Below are positions 1 through 8,775 of a stretch of DNA of 20,824 nt, piece by piece. Every line of letters starts with the position of its first letter. The stretch's first letter is position 1. A program made the translations under genes and the position numbers. This stretch comes from S012-113 sp965368405 (GTDB lineage: Bacteria > Bacteroidota > Bacteroidia > Cytophagales > Cyclobacteriaceae), in NCBI GenBank assembly GCA_965368405.1, contig CBDUMS010000067.1, positions 1 to 20,824 on the forward strand, written 5' to 3'. The notes below the pieces were generated by a model that was not told the origin of the DNA, did no database searches, and saw only the letters and a program-made list of their open reading frames with translations.

Positions 1-1
1 T

Positions 2-1480
2 GAAGATGGCCTGATTACCTATGATTTATTTGATCTCAACCTTGGCGTAAAATCAATTTTCAGTAAGGTAAACTATCTTAATTTTGATAAGCTCTCATAT
101 TACTTTGAGCCCGAAGGTTCGAAATTGATATCAGTACGCTTCGATAATAATCGAAACATAAAATTAAATCGCACCTATCGGATCGAAGACCAGGAAGAGC
201 CAGGAGGACGTTTAATCGGGGAGCTCTTCACTCGGGCTATAATCGAAAACCAAGACAAGGTGGTTGCTACCCTACGCACCTATGCGCTACACCGAATTGA
301 AGATGGGTATTTATACATGAAGCTCGGCGATCAAACTAATTTCTTTACCAACTTTAATATATTACAGAAGCCAACAATTAATAAACTATCTATTCTCCGA
401 CCTTCAAAAGACTGGAACGCATCACCTACAGTTTATCCTGGAGAAACTGTTGAGCTTAAATTTGAAGGAGTAGGGTTAGAAGATTCTGAAATTAAGCTAA
501 GCGATGGGAAATATTCTATCGAAGTAGATACTTCCAGAATAAGTGAAAATGTTATGTACTGCAACTTCACGATTCCGGTGGATGTGCGTGAGCGGACCAT
601 ACCCATAACCCTGAATGGGAATAATACTTCATTCGAACTACTTGTTCAAGAAAGAGAACGACCACGACAACTCGATTTTGTAACACTTAATTATGGCAAA
701 GGAGAAAAAGTAATTAATGGCGAGACCTTTATTACCCCTGCATTATTCCCTGAAGAAATTGGTGACCTCGTCATTCGCTTTGACGAAAATAGTATTGATG
801 AGCCTGATATTTTCTATGGCATTCAATACCTAGAAATAGAAATTCGTTACTGGGATAAGAATAAAAAATTAATAGAATCTCGGAAAATTGAAGACCTGAA
901 GATTGTTCCCGGCAAGAGGTCGATTCGGTATGCAGGGTACAGTCGTGCTAATGCCTCTAATCCAATGATTAAAGTTAACGACATCATGGTAAATAAAACC
1001 CATGAACTAAGGCCCTGGTCACAAATCGAAATTACAGTACGACATGATAAATCGAAATATGGTGGCGAGGGGTTTTCTCAACATGTGCAAATTTATAGGA
1101 GCGACAATTTTACTGTCGATATAGAGGTCTCGTTCCCTGCCGGCTTACTGGCAAAAAAATTAAATGAGCCGGGCATAGGTACACTCACTGGGCTTAGTGT
1201 AGCATCTATGGCAAACTTTAGTTTCTATAAGAAAAATCAGATTAATAAATTACAGCCGTTCCGGATTGGTGCCGGGTTTGTTATGCTAAATGCATTTAGT
1301 AGTTTAACAAGTTCTAGTGGAGAATCGCAGGATGATATTGGCATGGTTATCCTCTCTTCTTTCAGACCATTAAAGCCCGATTCTAAGATCAATTTCCCGC
1401 TTTACGCAGGCTTTGGTTACCTATTCAAATCAGAAGCACTCTTCTTATTAATCGGACCTGGTATACAGTTTAACTTTTAA
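2..1480 (+). CDS. Hypothetical envelope-associated protein, 5' end cut by window edge
   Basis: The frame is open from base 2 to the TAA at 1478-1480, giving at least 492 residues with no start in the window. The first in-frame start-like codon, TTG at 125, is not a believable start because coding-like sequence (acidic and aromatic beta-type residues) continues upstream of it without a stop. I do not recognise the family. The middle is rich in alternating hydrophobic and polar strands, as in Ig-like or beta-sandwich domains. The last ~110 residues are glycine- and aromatic-rich with short amphipathic strands (GIGTLTGLSVAS, FRIGAGFVML, YAGFGYLF) and end in Phe, which resembles the end of an outer-membrane beta-barrel. 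I infer a periplasmic or outer-membrane protein; the signal peptide would lie outside the window. It is followed 87 nt later by carB, with a promoter candidate in between, so the two are probably separate transcripts. Confidence 0.7.
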   Translation, partial: EDGLITYDLFDLNLGVKSIFSKVNYLNFDKLSYYFEPEGSKLISVRFDNNRNIKLNRTYRIEDQEEPGGRLIGELFTRAIIENQDKVVATLRTYALHRIEDGYLYMKLGDQTNFFTNFNILQKPTINKLSILRPSKDWNASPTVYPGETVELKFEGVGLEDSEIKLSDGKYSIEVDTSRISENVMYCNFTIPVDVRERTIPITLNGNNTSFELLVQERERPRQLDFVTLNYGKGEKVINGETFITPALFPEEIGDLVIRFDENSIDEPDIFYGIQYLEIEIRYWDKNKKLIESRKIEDLKIVPGKRSIRYAGYSRANASNPMIKVNDIMVNKTHELRPWSQIEITVRHDKSKYGGEGFSQHVQIYRSDNFTVDIEVSFPAGLLAKKLNEPGIGTLTGLSVASMANFSFYKKNQINKLQPFRIGAGFVMLNAFSSLTSSSGESQDDIGMVILSSFRPLKPDSKINFPLYAGFGYLFKSEALFLLIGPGIQFNF

Positions 1481-1488
1481 TTTTATCA

Positions 1489-1500
1489 TCGACTAGTCGA
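1489..1500. repeat. 12-bp perfect palindrome upstream of carB
   Basis: TCGACTAGTCGA is its own reverse complement. It lies 8 nt after the previous gene's stop and 16 nt before the carB -7 element, so it occupies the place where a -33 element would be expected, and no TTG/TTTG is present there. It could be a repressor operator for carB. A hairpin terminator is less likely because the stem would be only 4 bp. The role is inferred. Confidence 0.35.
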
Positions 1501-1516
1501 ATCAGATTTTATAGCC

Positions 1517-1524
1517 TACATTTG
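1517..1524 (+). promoter_or_regulatory. Candidate -7 promoter element for carB
   Basis: TACATTTG matches the Bacteroidota -7 consensus TAnnTTTG exactly. Transcription would start about 7 nt downstream (~1531), leaving a leader of about 37 nt before the carB ATG. No clear -33 TTG was found at the usual distance. Confidence 0.5.
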
Positions 1525-1567
1525 CGCTAATTTATGCATAGCCCAAATCATAAAATCCAAGCCCAAC

Positions 1568-4381
1568 ATGCCAAAAGATAATAGTATCAAATCCATATTA
1601 GTCATAGGAAGTGGCCCCATCATCATCGGTCAGGCCTGTGAATTCGATTATTCGGGATCTCAAGCTGCTCGCTCATTACGAGAAGAAGGAATAGAGGTTA
1701 CTTTAATCAATTCTAACCCGGCTACAATAATGACCGATACGGTAACCGCAGATAATATTTATCTAAAGCCGCTTACCAAAAAGTCTATCATAGAAATTCT
1801 TAAACTTCATGACATTGATGCTGTCTTACCAACCGTAGGAGGACAAACAGCATTAAATCTGGCTATTGATTGTCAAAAGGCTGGTATTTGGGATGTTTTT
1901 GATGTTAGAATTATCGGGGTAGACATTGATGCTATCGAAACCACAGAAGATCGTGAGAAATTCAGGTTGAAAATGCATGAGCTTGGCGTTGGCGTATGTC
2001 AGGGTGAAACGGCTACCTCCTTTCTTCAAGGAAAAGAGATTGCACAAGAAATTGGATTTCCACTAGTAATTAGGCCATCTTTTACCCTTGGTGGTTATGG
2101 TGGTGGTTTTGTTTTCGATGAAACCGGTTTCGAATCGGCCCTATCTAATGGTCTGCATGCCTCACCAATTCATGAAGTCCTAATAGAAAAAAGTATTCTC
2201 GGTTGGAAAGAGTATGAGCTAGAGTTGCTCCGTGATAATTTAGGGAACGTAATTATCATATGCTCAATCGAAAATTTCGATCCAATGGGTGTACACACAG
2301 GTGATTCTGTTACGGTTGCGCCTGCAATGACACTGCCTGACACCGTTTACCAGAATATGCGTAGCCTGGCCATCAGAATGATGAACGGAATTGGCCAGTT
2401 TGCCGGCGGCTGTAATGTACAGTTTGCGGTGGACCCAGAAACCGATGACATCATTGGGATTGAAATTAATCCTCGGGTATCGAGATCTTCGGCACTGGCC
2501 TCTAAAGCAACAGGGTATCCTATCGCAAAAATTGCGGCTAAGCTTGCCATCGGTTATAACCTCGATGAACTTAGCAACCAAATTACCAAGACGACTTCTG
2601 CCTTTTTTGAGCCCGCATTAGACTATGTAATTGTAAAGATACCACGCTGGAACTTCGATAAGTTTGAGGGCTCCGACCGCCATCTAGGGCTTCAGATGAA
2701 ATCTGTTGGTGAGGTTATGGGTATCGGAAGAAATTTCCAGGAAGCCCTTCAAAAAGCTTGTCAGTCGTTAGAGATTAAGCGTAATGGTTTAGGGGCAGAC
2801 GGCAAGGAATTAAAAGATCAAAAAACGATATTAGAAAGTCTGGAACACCCAAGCTGGAACAGGCTGTTCCATATCTATGACGCTTTTAAGCTGGGTATTC
2901 CTATTAAAACTATTCACAAGTTAAGTAAAATAGATAACTGGTTCTTAAACCAAATTGAGGAACTTGTAATACTCGAAGAAGAAATCGAGAAGTTTAACTT
3001 AGATACAATACCTTTCGATTTACTTAAGGTAAGTAAAGAAAAAGGGTACGCCGATCGACAATTGGCTCACCTTCTTGGCTGTTGGGAATCGGAAGTATAT
3101 ACTAAGCGCAAAGAGCTTGGCCTAAACAGGGTCTTTAAGCTAGTTGATACCTGCGCTGCGGAATTCGAAGCTCAAACTCCATATTACTACTCATCATATG
3201 ATGAGGAAAATGAATCAGTTTCGTCGAATAAAAAGAAAATAGTTGTGTTGGGCTCTGGCCCCAATAGAATTGGGCAGGGCATAGAGTTCGACTACTCTTG
3301 CGTTCATGGAGTGCTGGCAGCAAAGGAATGTGGCTATGAAACCATAATGATAAATTGTAATCCAGAGACGGTTTCTACTGATTTTGATGTGGCTGACAAA
3401 TTATACTTCGAGCCAGTTTTTTGGGAGCATATTTATAGCATTATTGAACATGAAAAGCCTGAAGGCGTAATTGTTCAATTAGGTGGCCAGACAGCACTTA
3501 AGCTTGCTGAAAAGCTTGAAAAATATGGGGTGAAAATTATTGGCACATCGTTCAAAGCGCTGGATCTCGCTGAAGATCGAGGTAGTTTTTCAACCTTGTT
3601 AAAGGACTTAGATATTCCATATCCAGAATTTGGTGTGGCCGAAGATGCTGAAGAAGCGTTAGTCGCTTCTGAAAAAATTGGATTCCCACTTCTAGTTCGC
3701 CCGTCGTATGTTCTTGGCGGCCAGAGTATGAAAATTGTAATTAACAATAAAGAGCTCGAAGAACATATCGTTGATATCATGAAGAAAATCCCGGGTAACA
3801 AAGTGTTGCTCGATCATTTCCTCGAAGGTGCGATTGAAGCTGAAGCCGATGCGATTTGTGATGGTGAGAATGTGTATATCATTGGAATAATGCAGCATAT
3901 AGAACCCGCTGGTATTCACTCAGGTGATTCTTATGCTGTGCTACCGCCTTATAACTTGGGTGATTTTGTCATACAGCAAATAGAGGCCTACACGAAGAAA
4001 ATTGCCGTGGCCCTAGAAACAGTTGGCCTTATAAACATCCAGTTTGCCATAAAAGATGACAAAGTTTATATCATCGAAGCCAACCCAAGGGCCTCTCGAA
4101 CCGTACCATTTATTTGTAAAGCTTACCAGGAGCCCTATGTAAACTATGCAACCAAAGTAATGCTGGGCGAACTAAAAGTTACGGATATAGATTTTAAACC
4201 TGTGAAAAAAGGCTACGCAATTAAAGAGCCCGTCTTCAGTTTTAATAAGTTTCCTAATGTTAATAAAACGCTCGGGCCAGAAATGAAATCAACCGGTGAA
4301 TCAATTTACTTCATCGATGATTTAATGGATGATTACTTCTTAGATATATATTCTGAACGAAATCTTTACCTAAGTAAATAG
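1568..4381 (+). CDS. carB: Carbamoyl-phosphate synthase large subunit, lacking the allosteric domain
   Basis: CarB makes carbamoyl phosphate from bicarbonate, ATP and ammonia channelled from CarA, for pyrimidine and arginine synthesis. The two homologous halves are clear. The first opens with IGSGPIIIGQACEFDYSG (about residues 14-31) and carries the ATP-grasp metal/ATP motif EINPRVSRSS at 299. The second opens with VLGSGPNRIGQGIEFDYSC and carries EANPRASRTVPF at 837. The protein is 937 residues against 1073 in E. coli. It stops just after the GPEMKSTGE motif that ends the second synthetic unit, so the C-terminal MGS-like domain that binds UMP, IMP and ornithine in E. coli CarB is absent. The next 230 bases encode an unrelated small protein, so this is not a frameshifted remnant. 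carA is not in the window. ATG at 1568 has no Shine-Dalgarno, as is common in this phylum. Confidence 0.97.
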   Translation: MPKDNSIKSILVIGSGPIIIGQACEFDYSGSQAARSLREEGIEVTLINSNPATIMTDTVTADNIYLKPLTKKSIIEILKLHDIDAVLPTVGGQTALNLAIDCQKAGIWDVFDVRIIGVDIDAIETTEDREKFRLKMHELGVGVCQGETATSFLQGKEIAQEIGFPLVIRPSFTLGGYGGGFVFDETGFESALSNGLHASPIHEVLIEKSILGWKEYELELLRDNLGNVIIICSIENFDPMGVHTGDSVTVAPAMTLPDTVYQNMRSLAIRMMNGIGQFAGGCNVQFAVDPETDDIIGIEINPRVSRSSALASKATGYPIAKIAAKLAIGYNLDELSNQITKTTSAFFEPALDYVIVKIPRWNFDKFEGSDRHLGLQMKSVGEVMGIGRNFQEALQKACQSLEIKRNGLGADGKELKDQKTILESLEHPSWNRLFHIYDAFKLGIPIKTIHKLSKIDNWFLNQIEELVILEEEIEKFNLDTIPFDLLKVSKEKGYADRQLAHLLGCWESEVYTKRKELGLNRVFKLVDTCAAEFEAQTPYYYSSYDEENESVSSNKKKIVVLGSGPNRIGQGIEFDYSCVHGVLAAKECGYETIMINCNPETVSTDFDVADKLYFEPVFWEHIYSIIEHEKPEGVIVQLGGQTALKLAEKLEKYGVKIIGTSFKALDLAEDRGSFSTLLKDLDIPYPEFGVAEDAEEALVASEKIGFPLLVRPSYVLGGQSMKIVINNKELEEHIVDIMKKIPGNKVLLDHFLEGAIEAEADAICDGENVYIIGIMQHIEPAGIHSGDSYAVLPPYNLGDFVIQQIEAYTKKIAVALETVGLINIQFAIKDDKVYIIEANPRASRTVPFICKAYQEPYVNYATKVMLGELKVTDIDFKPVKKGYAIKEPVFSFNKFPNVNKTLGPEMKSTGESIYFIDDLMDDYFLDIYSERNLYLSK

Positions 4382-4382
4382 A

Positions 4383-4613
4383 ATGCTGAAAATACTTGCT
4401 GTACTTGTTTTAATCTATATTTTCTTTCGGGCAGTGGGGGTAATATTTCGGACTGTACTTGGAAGTTCTAGCAATAATCGCAGCACGCGATATCAGGATA
4501 ATACAACGGGTAAAGGAGCCGGAAGAAAAGGGAACATTAATGTTGACCATAACCCGAATAAATCTAAAGGCTACGAGGGAGGAGAGTATGTTGACTATGA
4601 AGAAGTGGATTAA
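4383..4613 (+). CDS. Small one-helix membrane protein, DUF4834-like
   Basis: This 76-residue protein has an N-terminal hydrophobic helix (about residues 2-24, LKILAVLVLIYIFFRAVGVIF) followed by a polar, Gly/Asn/Lys-rich tail that ends in a conserved-looking acidic segment, GGEYVDYEEVD. Layout and ending resemble the small Bacteroidota family DUF4834, whose function is unknown; that assignment is from memory of the family. The ATG lies 1 nt after the carB stop codon, so it is almost certainly translated from the carB transcript, perhaps by coupling. Its stop is only 6 nt from the convergent stop of the next gene, leaving no room for separate terminators. Confidence 0.75.
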   Translation: MLKILAVLVLIYIFFRAVGVIFRTVLGSSSNNRSTRYQDNTTGKGAGRKGNINVDHNPNKSKGYEGGEYVDYEEVD

Positions 4614-4619
4614 TTAATC

Positions 4620-5450
4620 TTATTGCTTAAGCTTATCCACTGATCTATCGTAGATTATTTTGCCAGCAGAGTTCCATTCTTTCGTGATATAAGGAACAAA
4701 GTCATCATCATGTGGGTCTCTGCGATACTGGATTTCGCGCTGCCTTCTTCCACGTCGATTTTTATAAAATGAAGTCCATTTACCTACCTTATTATCAAAG
4801 CGATATTCACCTGTAACGGCAATAGATCCATCTTCAAAGAAATAAAAATAGTTGCCTTCCCTTAAGCCATATTCAATAGGAATTATTTCTTTAATTTTTG
4901 TCCTTGTGCTTGGGTCATAATAACTTACTAACGATTCCTTTGGCCAGCCTTTGTAGTACTTTTCTTTATCAATTAGAATATCATTAGTGGTTTTCCTAAT
5001 CCAGCGTCCATGCTTGGTGCCGATGTAATAAATACCCTCCTCAACGACTACATCATTACGCCTTACCGTATAAGGTCCGTGTAAAATAGCCCCTTGCTGC
5101 GGTCCGACCCGGCGACTTTTGCTAATTCTTTGTCTCTCAAAGTCGTAAAAATAGATATCGCGAACATAAGGGTTGGGTTGTTGATACTCTTTAAGATAAT
5201 TGAATAGTATTATCTCTTCGCTTTTTCCTTGACCTCGTGTTGTAAACCCTTTTTTGGTTTTAAATCCATAATAAAAATTTTTCTTGGGCTTCTTCTCTTT
5301 GGGTGTAAACTTGTCTTCTTCAGTCTCCTCGTTTAAATCGAGGGTAAGAGGTGGTGTTATGGTAGTAAACTCCTCTTCCTCTTGCGCCGCAAGATTTAAG
5401 CTCAACGTCAATCCTAAAATCAATATGCTCAGAAAACGATAAAACATCAT
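4620..5450 (-). CDS. Exported MORN-type repeat protein
   Basis: This 276-residue protein has a signal peptide (hydrophobic residues ~5-20, probable cleavage after LNLAAQ) followed by a glutamate run and a lysine patch (KEKKPKK). The body has several MORN-variant-like units of the G-x-Y/W-x-x-Y type: HGPYTVRRNDVVVEEGIYY, HGRW, REGNYFYFFEDGSIAVTGEY and VGKWTSFY. Such repeats occur in many secreted or periplasmic Bacteroidota proteins of unknown function, often annotated as 'toxin-antitoxin YwqK-like', a label that is not evidence of function. There are two adjacent ATGs (5450 and 5447), preceded by GAGAGT. It lies 59 nt downstream of glmS in the same direction with no -7 element in the gap, so it may be cotranscribed. 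Confidence 0.8.
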   Translation of the reverse strand: MMFYRFLSILILGLTLSLNLAAQEEEEFTTITPPLTLDLNEETEEDKFTPKEKKPKKNFYYGFKTKKGFTTRGQGKSEEIILFNYLKEYQQPNPYVRDIYFYDFERQRISKSRRVGPQQGAILHGPYTVRRNDVVVEEGIYYIGTKHGRWIRKTTNDILIDKEKYYKGWPKESLVSYYDPSTRTKIKEIIPIEYGLREGNYFYFFEDGSIAVTGEYRFDNKVGKWTSFYKNRRGRRQREIQYRRDPHDDDFVPYITKEWNSAGKIIYDRSVDKLKQ

Positions 5451-5509
5451 ACTCTCAACGATCTAGATGGCTTACTATTGTATTAGACTTGGTTCAGAAA
5501 ACAATGGTT

Positions 5510-7345
5510 TTACTCAACAGTTACAGATTTAGCCAGGTTTCTTGGTTGGTCTACATTACAACCTCGCATTACGGCAATATGGTACGAAAGTAATTGCAGC
5601 GGTATTACGGTAATGAGTGCCATTAATGCTTCATCCGTATCCGGTACTTCAATTACATGATCTACCATCGAAGGAATAGTTTTGTCTCCTTCGGTAACGA
5701 TCGCAATTACCTGACCCTTTCGTGCTTTTACCTCTTGGATATTACTTACAACTTTTTCGTAAGAGCTGTCTTGGGTTGCAATAAATACAACCGGCATCTC
5801 TTCATCAATTAAAGCAATCGGGCCGTGCTTCATTTCAGCAGCCGGATATCCTTCTGCGTGGATGTAAGATATTTCTTTGAGTTTTAATGCTCCTTCTAAT
5901 GCAACAGGGAAATTATATCCTCTTCCCAGATATAGGAAGTTCCGAGCATCTTTGTACTTCTCAGCAATTTTCTCAATCTGATCGTTGAGTGACAATATAC
6001 GTTCTACCTTATCTGGAATTCCTTCGAGCTCAAACAACAACTGACGATACTTGCTTTCTGAGATTGTTCCCCTGTGATGGGCAACTCGCAATGCAATCAT
6101 AAACATTACTGTAAGCTGCGCGGTAAAGGCTTTGGTACTTGCTACCCCTATTTCAGGTCCTGCATGTGTATATGCTCCTTCGTGAGATGCCCTTGAAATC
6201 GATGACCCCACAACATTACATAACCCAAATATTATAGCCCCCCTGCTTTTAGACATCTCGATTGCTGCAAGGGTATCGGCTGTTTCACCCGATTGAGAAA
6301 TAGCAAACACTACATCTCCTTCGTTAATTACCGGGTTCCTATATCGAAATTCAGAGGCATACTCTACTTCAACGGGAATTCTACAGAACTCCTCAATAAA
6401 ATATTCGGAAACCAAACCTGCGTGCCATGAAGTACCACAGGCGACAATTAAAATTCTATCGGCATTAATCAATCTATTCGCATACTCTCGGATACCTCCT
6501 ATTACCAACCTTCCTTCTTCAGCATTCAGCCTGCCACGCATACAATCTCCAATCGATTTGGGCTGCTCAAAAATCTCTTTAAGCATGAAATGTTCAAAGC
6601 CTCCCTTTTCAATTGCTTCCAGCTCTAGATCAATGGTCTCTATATAGGGAGTCAGCTCCATATCTGATGTGTCTTTAATTTTGAGCACATTATTATCGAC
6701 AACGGCTATTTCAAAGTCATTTAAATAGATAACCTCATTCGTATATTCAATGATTGGGGTAGCATCGGATGCAAAGAAGTATTCGTTTTTTCCTACTCCT
6801 ACAACCAGCGGGCTACCCTTTCGCGCTGCAACGAGCTGATCGGGATTATCTTCAGACATCACAACAATAGCATAAGCCCCTACTACAGCGTTTAATGCTA
6901 ACCGAACAGCTTCCGCCAGATCGCATTGTTGATGATGAAGAATTTCGTCAATAAAATTAACGAGAACTTCAGTGTCTGTTTCACTCTTAAAACTATATCC
7001 TTTATTTAGAAGCTCCTGTTTGAGCGCACTGTAATTCTCTATGATTCCATTATGAATTAAAGTGATTTTACCTGAATTTGAACGATGGGGGTGTGCATTA
7101 ACATCGTTCGGCTCTCCATGTGTTGCCCAACGGGTGTGGCCAATTCCGATCGTACTGGTTAAGGTAGACCCATCTAGCAGTCCCTCAAGATCTGAAACCT
7201 TGCCTTTTTTCTTATAGACATTTAGCCCACCGTTTAATAAGCTGATTCCAGCGCTGTCATAACCTCTGTATTCTAAACGCTTCAGGCCTTTTATTATAAT
7301 AGGTGCAGCTTGCTGGTGTCCGACATAGGCAACTATTCCACACAT
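5510..7345 (-). CDS. glmS: Glutamine-fructose-6-phosphate aminotransferase (isomerizing)
   Basis: GlmS converts fructose-6-phosphate and glutamine to glucosamine-6-phosphate and glutamate, the first step to UDP-GlcNAc for peptidoglycan and LPS. At 611 residues it matches the family length. The N-terminal amidotransferase domain starts MCGIVAYVG, with Cys2 as nucleophile after Met removal, and has HTRWATHGEPN (70-80) and HNGIIENY (98-105). Two SIS sugar-isomerase domains follow: ACGTSWHAG and SQSGETADT in the first, GRGYNFPVALEGALKLKE and HAEGYPAAEMKHGPIALI in the second. The C-terminus is the typical LAKSVTVE with its active-site lysine. It lies 11 nt downstream of the DUF4270 gene in the same operon. 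No glmS ribozyme is expected in this phylum, and the 11-nt gap has no room for one. Confidence 0.97.
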   Translation of the reverse strand: MCGIVAYVGHQQAAPIIIKGLKRLEYRGYDSAGISLLNGGLNVYKKKGKVSDLEGLLDGSTLTSTIGIGHTRWATHGEPNDVNAHPHRSNSGKITLIHNGIIENYSALKQELLNKGYSFKSETDTEVLVNFIDEILHHQQCDLAEAVRLALNAVVGAYAIVVMSEDNPDQLVAARKGSPLVVGVGKNEYFFASDATPIIEYTNEVIYLNDFEIAVVDNNVLKIKDTSDMELTPYIETIDLELEAIEKGGFEHFMLKEIFEQPKSIGDCMRGRLNAEEGRLVIGGIREYANRLINADRILIVACGTSWHAGLVSEYFIEEFCRIPVEVEYASEFRYRNPVINEGDVVFAISQSGETADTLAAIEMSKSRGAIIFGLCNVVGSSISRASHEGAYTHAGPEIGVASTKAFTAQLTVMFMIALRVAHHRGTISESKYRQLLFELEGIPDKVERILSLNDQIEKIAEKYKDARNFLYLGRGYNFPVALEGALKLKEISYIHAEGYPAAEMKHGPIALIDEEMPVVFIATQDSSYEKVVSNIQEVKARKGQVIAIVTEGDKTIPSMVDHVIEVPDTDEALMALITVIPLQLLSYHIAVMRGCNVDQPRNLAKSVTVE

Positions 7346-7356
7346 AGTTCTTTATG

Positions 7357-8775
7357 TTAAGGTTGGTTAGTATTAGGTACACTATAGTGAATTTTCATTC
7401 GTATACTATCACTATGCACTACCAAATTGCTTGTAAGTATTTGGGTATTTGACCGCTGAGGTAGAAGAACAGTGGATTCACCAAAAATAAATACTTGGGC
7501 CTGCTCCTCTAAAAAGGGTTGCTCGACATCAGTAAAATTACCCGTATAGAGATTCTGAAAAAATATTGAAATATCGATTCGATAGTTTCTATCCTCCTCG
7601 TTAAAAAAGGTACTCTGAGGAAAACTATAAACTCCTGGAGGCAAACCTGTCCCATCTTCTTGAAGCATAACAAAGTTACTTCCAACAGTAGATGAATCAA
7701 ACCTACCTATATTATCAACAACCGGCCAATCATTATCATCGTTGGTAAAATATACCTGAAGAAAGGATGGTGGTGCATCGTATTGCGAGTATTGGCCAAT
7801 ATTATCTAGAACAATTTCTGCTTTATTTATAATAACATTATTCAAGGTATCTGTTATATCATAAAATGGCGTTAAATCTGCTCGCAATGCCATAAGTGTA
7901 CCATACTGTAAATATCGATACCCATTCGGTGGAAAAAACGCGGAATTATCGGGAGATATTCCACTTAACGCGGTACCTGATTTATCCGATTCAAGATAGA
8001 AAAAACCATTTACGCTATTGTTAATGGTATAAGTTCTTGGGATTGGAGTACCATCACTATTAAATTCATTGTACTTCAAGGTCATTCGTGTCTTAGTCCT
8101 ATCTATTTGAAAAATGTTCTTTGAAGAAGCCGTTGGCACAAACGCAATTCCTTTAAAGTATTCGTTGAATAAGGTTGGGTTTTCAAAGATAGGATCGCCA
8201 TCACGCAGTTTAGTAAATAAATCTTGACCTATGGCATCGTTTAGTATCAATGTATATACTGAATCCGTTTGTAAAGTGTCATCAATCATAGGGGCAAATT
8301 CCCAATCAGCAAGTTTTGATCCGAGGCTTAACTCGTCGGTTCTATAATAGGTTATTGTTGTATCTATCTCTTCAGCAAGCTGATAAATCGATACGGTTTG
8401 GGGGTCGAAATTTAGTGGGTCTGGACCCGAAATTAATTGAAAGCCAATGGTCATCTCAAAACCATCATAGGTGGCATTTGCATTGGGTTGCACAAAAATG
8501 GATGGACTTAACTGCGTATAGGTCTTTGAGGTTATGGTACCAAAATCATCCGAGATATATGACCCAACCTGTAAGGTAACACTCTCTGATGTCTTCCTTG
8601 GATTCAGCTGAACCACAGAGGTTGGTACTACTATATCCGCGTAGTACGTGGAGATAATACCATTATCTTCATTAATAATTAAGCCAATTTTTCCGGGATC
8701 CTCACAAGAAATTGCAAAAACGGCTGCTAGCAAAACGAATGCCAGCGGCCAGAATTTCTTAACCAACAAGTTCAT
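7357..8775 (-). CDS. DUF4270-family lipoprotein
   Basis: This 472-residue protein starts with a lipoprotein signal: Lys-Lys, a hydrophobic stretch (about 9-22) and a lipobox AISC with Cys24. Acidic residues follow directly (CEDPGK), which in Bacteroidota can act as a surface-export signal. The mature part is beta-rich and fits DUF4270, a Bacteroidota-specific family of unknown role (near the N-terminus: GKIGLIINEDNGI, then LGSY-like strands such as LQVGSYISDDFGTITSKTY). Its start overlaps the 3' end of the GT5-like gene by 17 nt and its stop is 11 nt from glmS, so the three are very probably one operon. I infer an outer-membrane, possibly surface-exposed, lipoprotein. The family call is from recognition, not a search. 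Confidence 0.85.
   Translation of the reverse strand: MNLLVKKFWPLAFVLLAAVFAISCEDPGKIGLIINEDNGIISTYYADIVVPTSVVQLNPRKTSESVTLQVGSYISDDFGTITSKTYTQLSPSIFVQPNANATYDGFEMTIGFQLISGPDPLNFDPQTVSIYQLAEEIDTTITYYRTDELSLGSKLADWEFAPMIDDTLQTDSVYTLILNDAIGQDLFTKLRDGDPIFENPTLFNEYFKGIAFVPTASSKNIFQIDRTKTRMTLKYNEFNSDGTPIPRTYTINNSVNGFFYLESDKSGTALSGISPDNSAFFPPNGYRYLQYGTLMALRADLTPFYDITDTLNNVIINKAEIVLDNIGQYSQYDAPPSFLQVYFTNDDNDWPVVDNIGRFDSSTVGSNFVMLQEDGTGLPPGVYSFPQSTFFNEEDRNYRIDISIFFQNLYTGNFTDVEQPFLEEQAQVFIFGESTVLLPQRSNTQILTSNLVVHSDSIRMKIHYSVPNTNQP

Noticed and set aside
125..127. TTG as the start of the first gene
   Set aside because: The same frame is open back to base 2 with coding-like residues, so the gene extends beyond the window.
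2264..2581. Open frames antisense to carB (also 3475-3801 and 3692-3919)
   Set aside because: They lie wholly inside an unmistakable carB and their translations lack any recognisable domain; they are frame shadows.
4614..4619. Bidirectional terminator between the convergent genes ending at 4613 and 4620
   Set aside because: Only 6 nt separate the stops, and I could not find a GC-rich hairpin across the junction.
5497..5511. AAAAC/GTTTT inverted repeat at the end of glmS as a terminator
   Set aside because: It has an AT-rich 5-bp stem overlapping the stop codon with no following T-run on the minus strand; too weak to call.
7346..7356. glmS ribozyme/riboswitch upstream of glmS
   Set aside because: The gap to the preceding gene is only 11 nt, too short for the element, which is also typical of Gram-positive bacteria.
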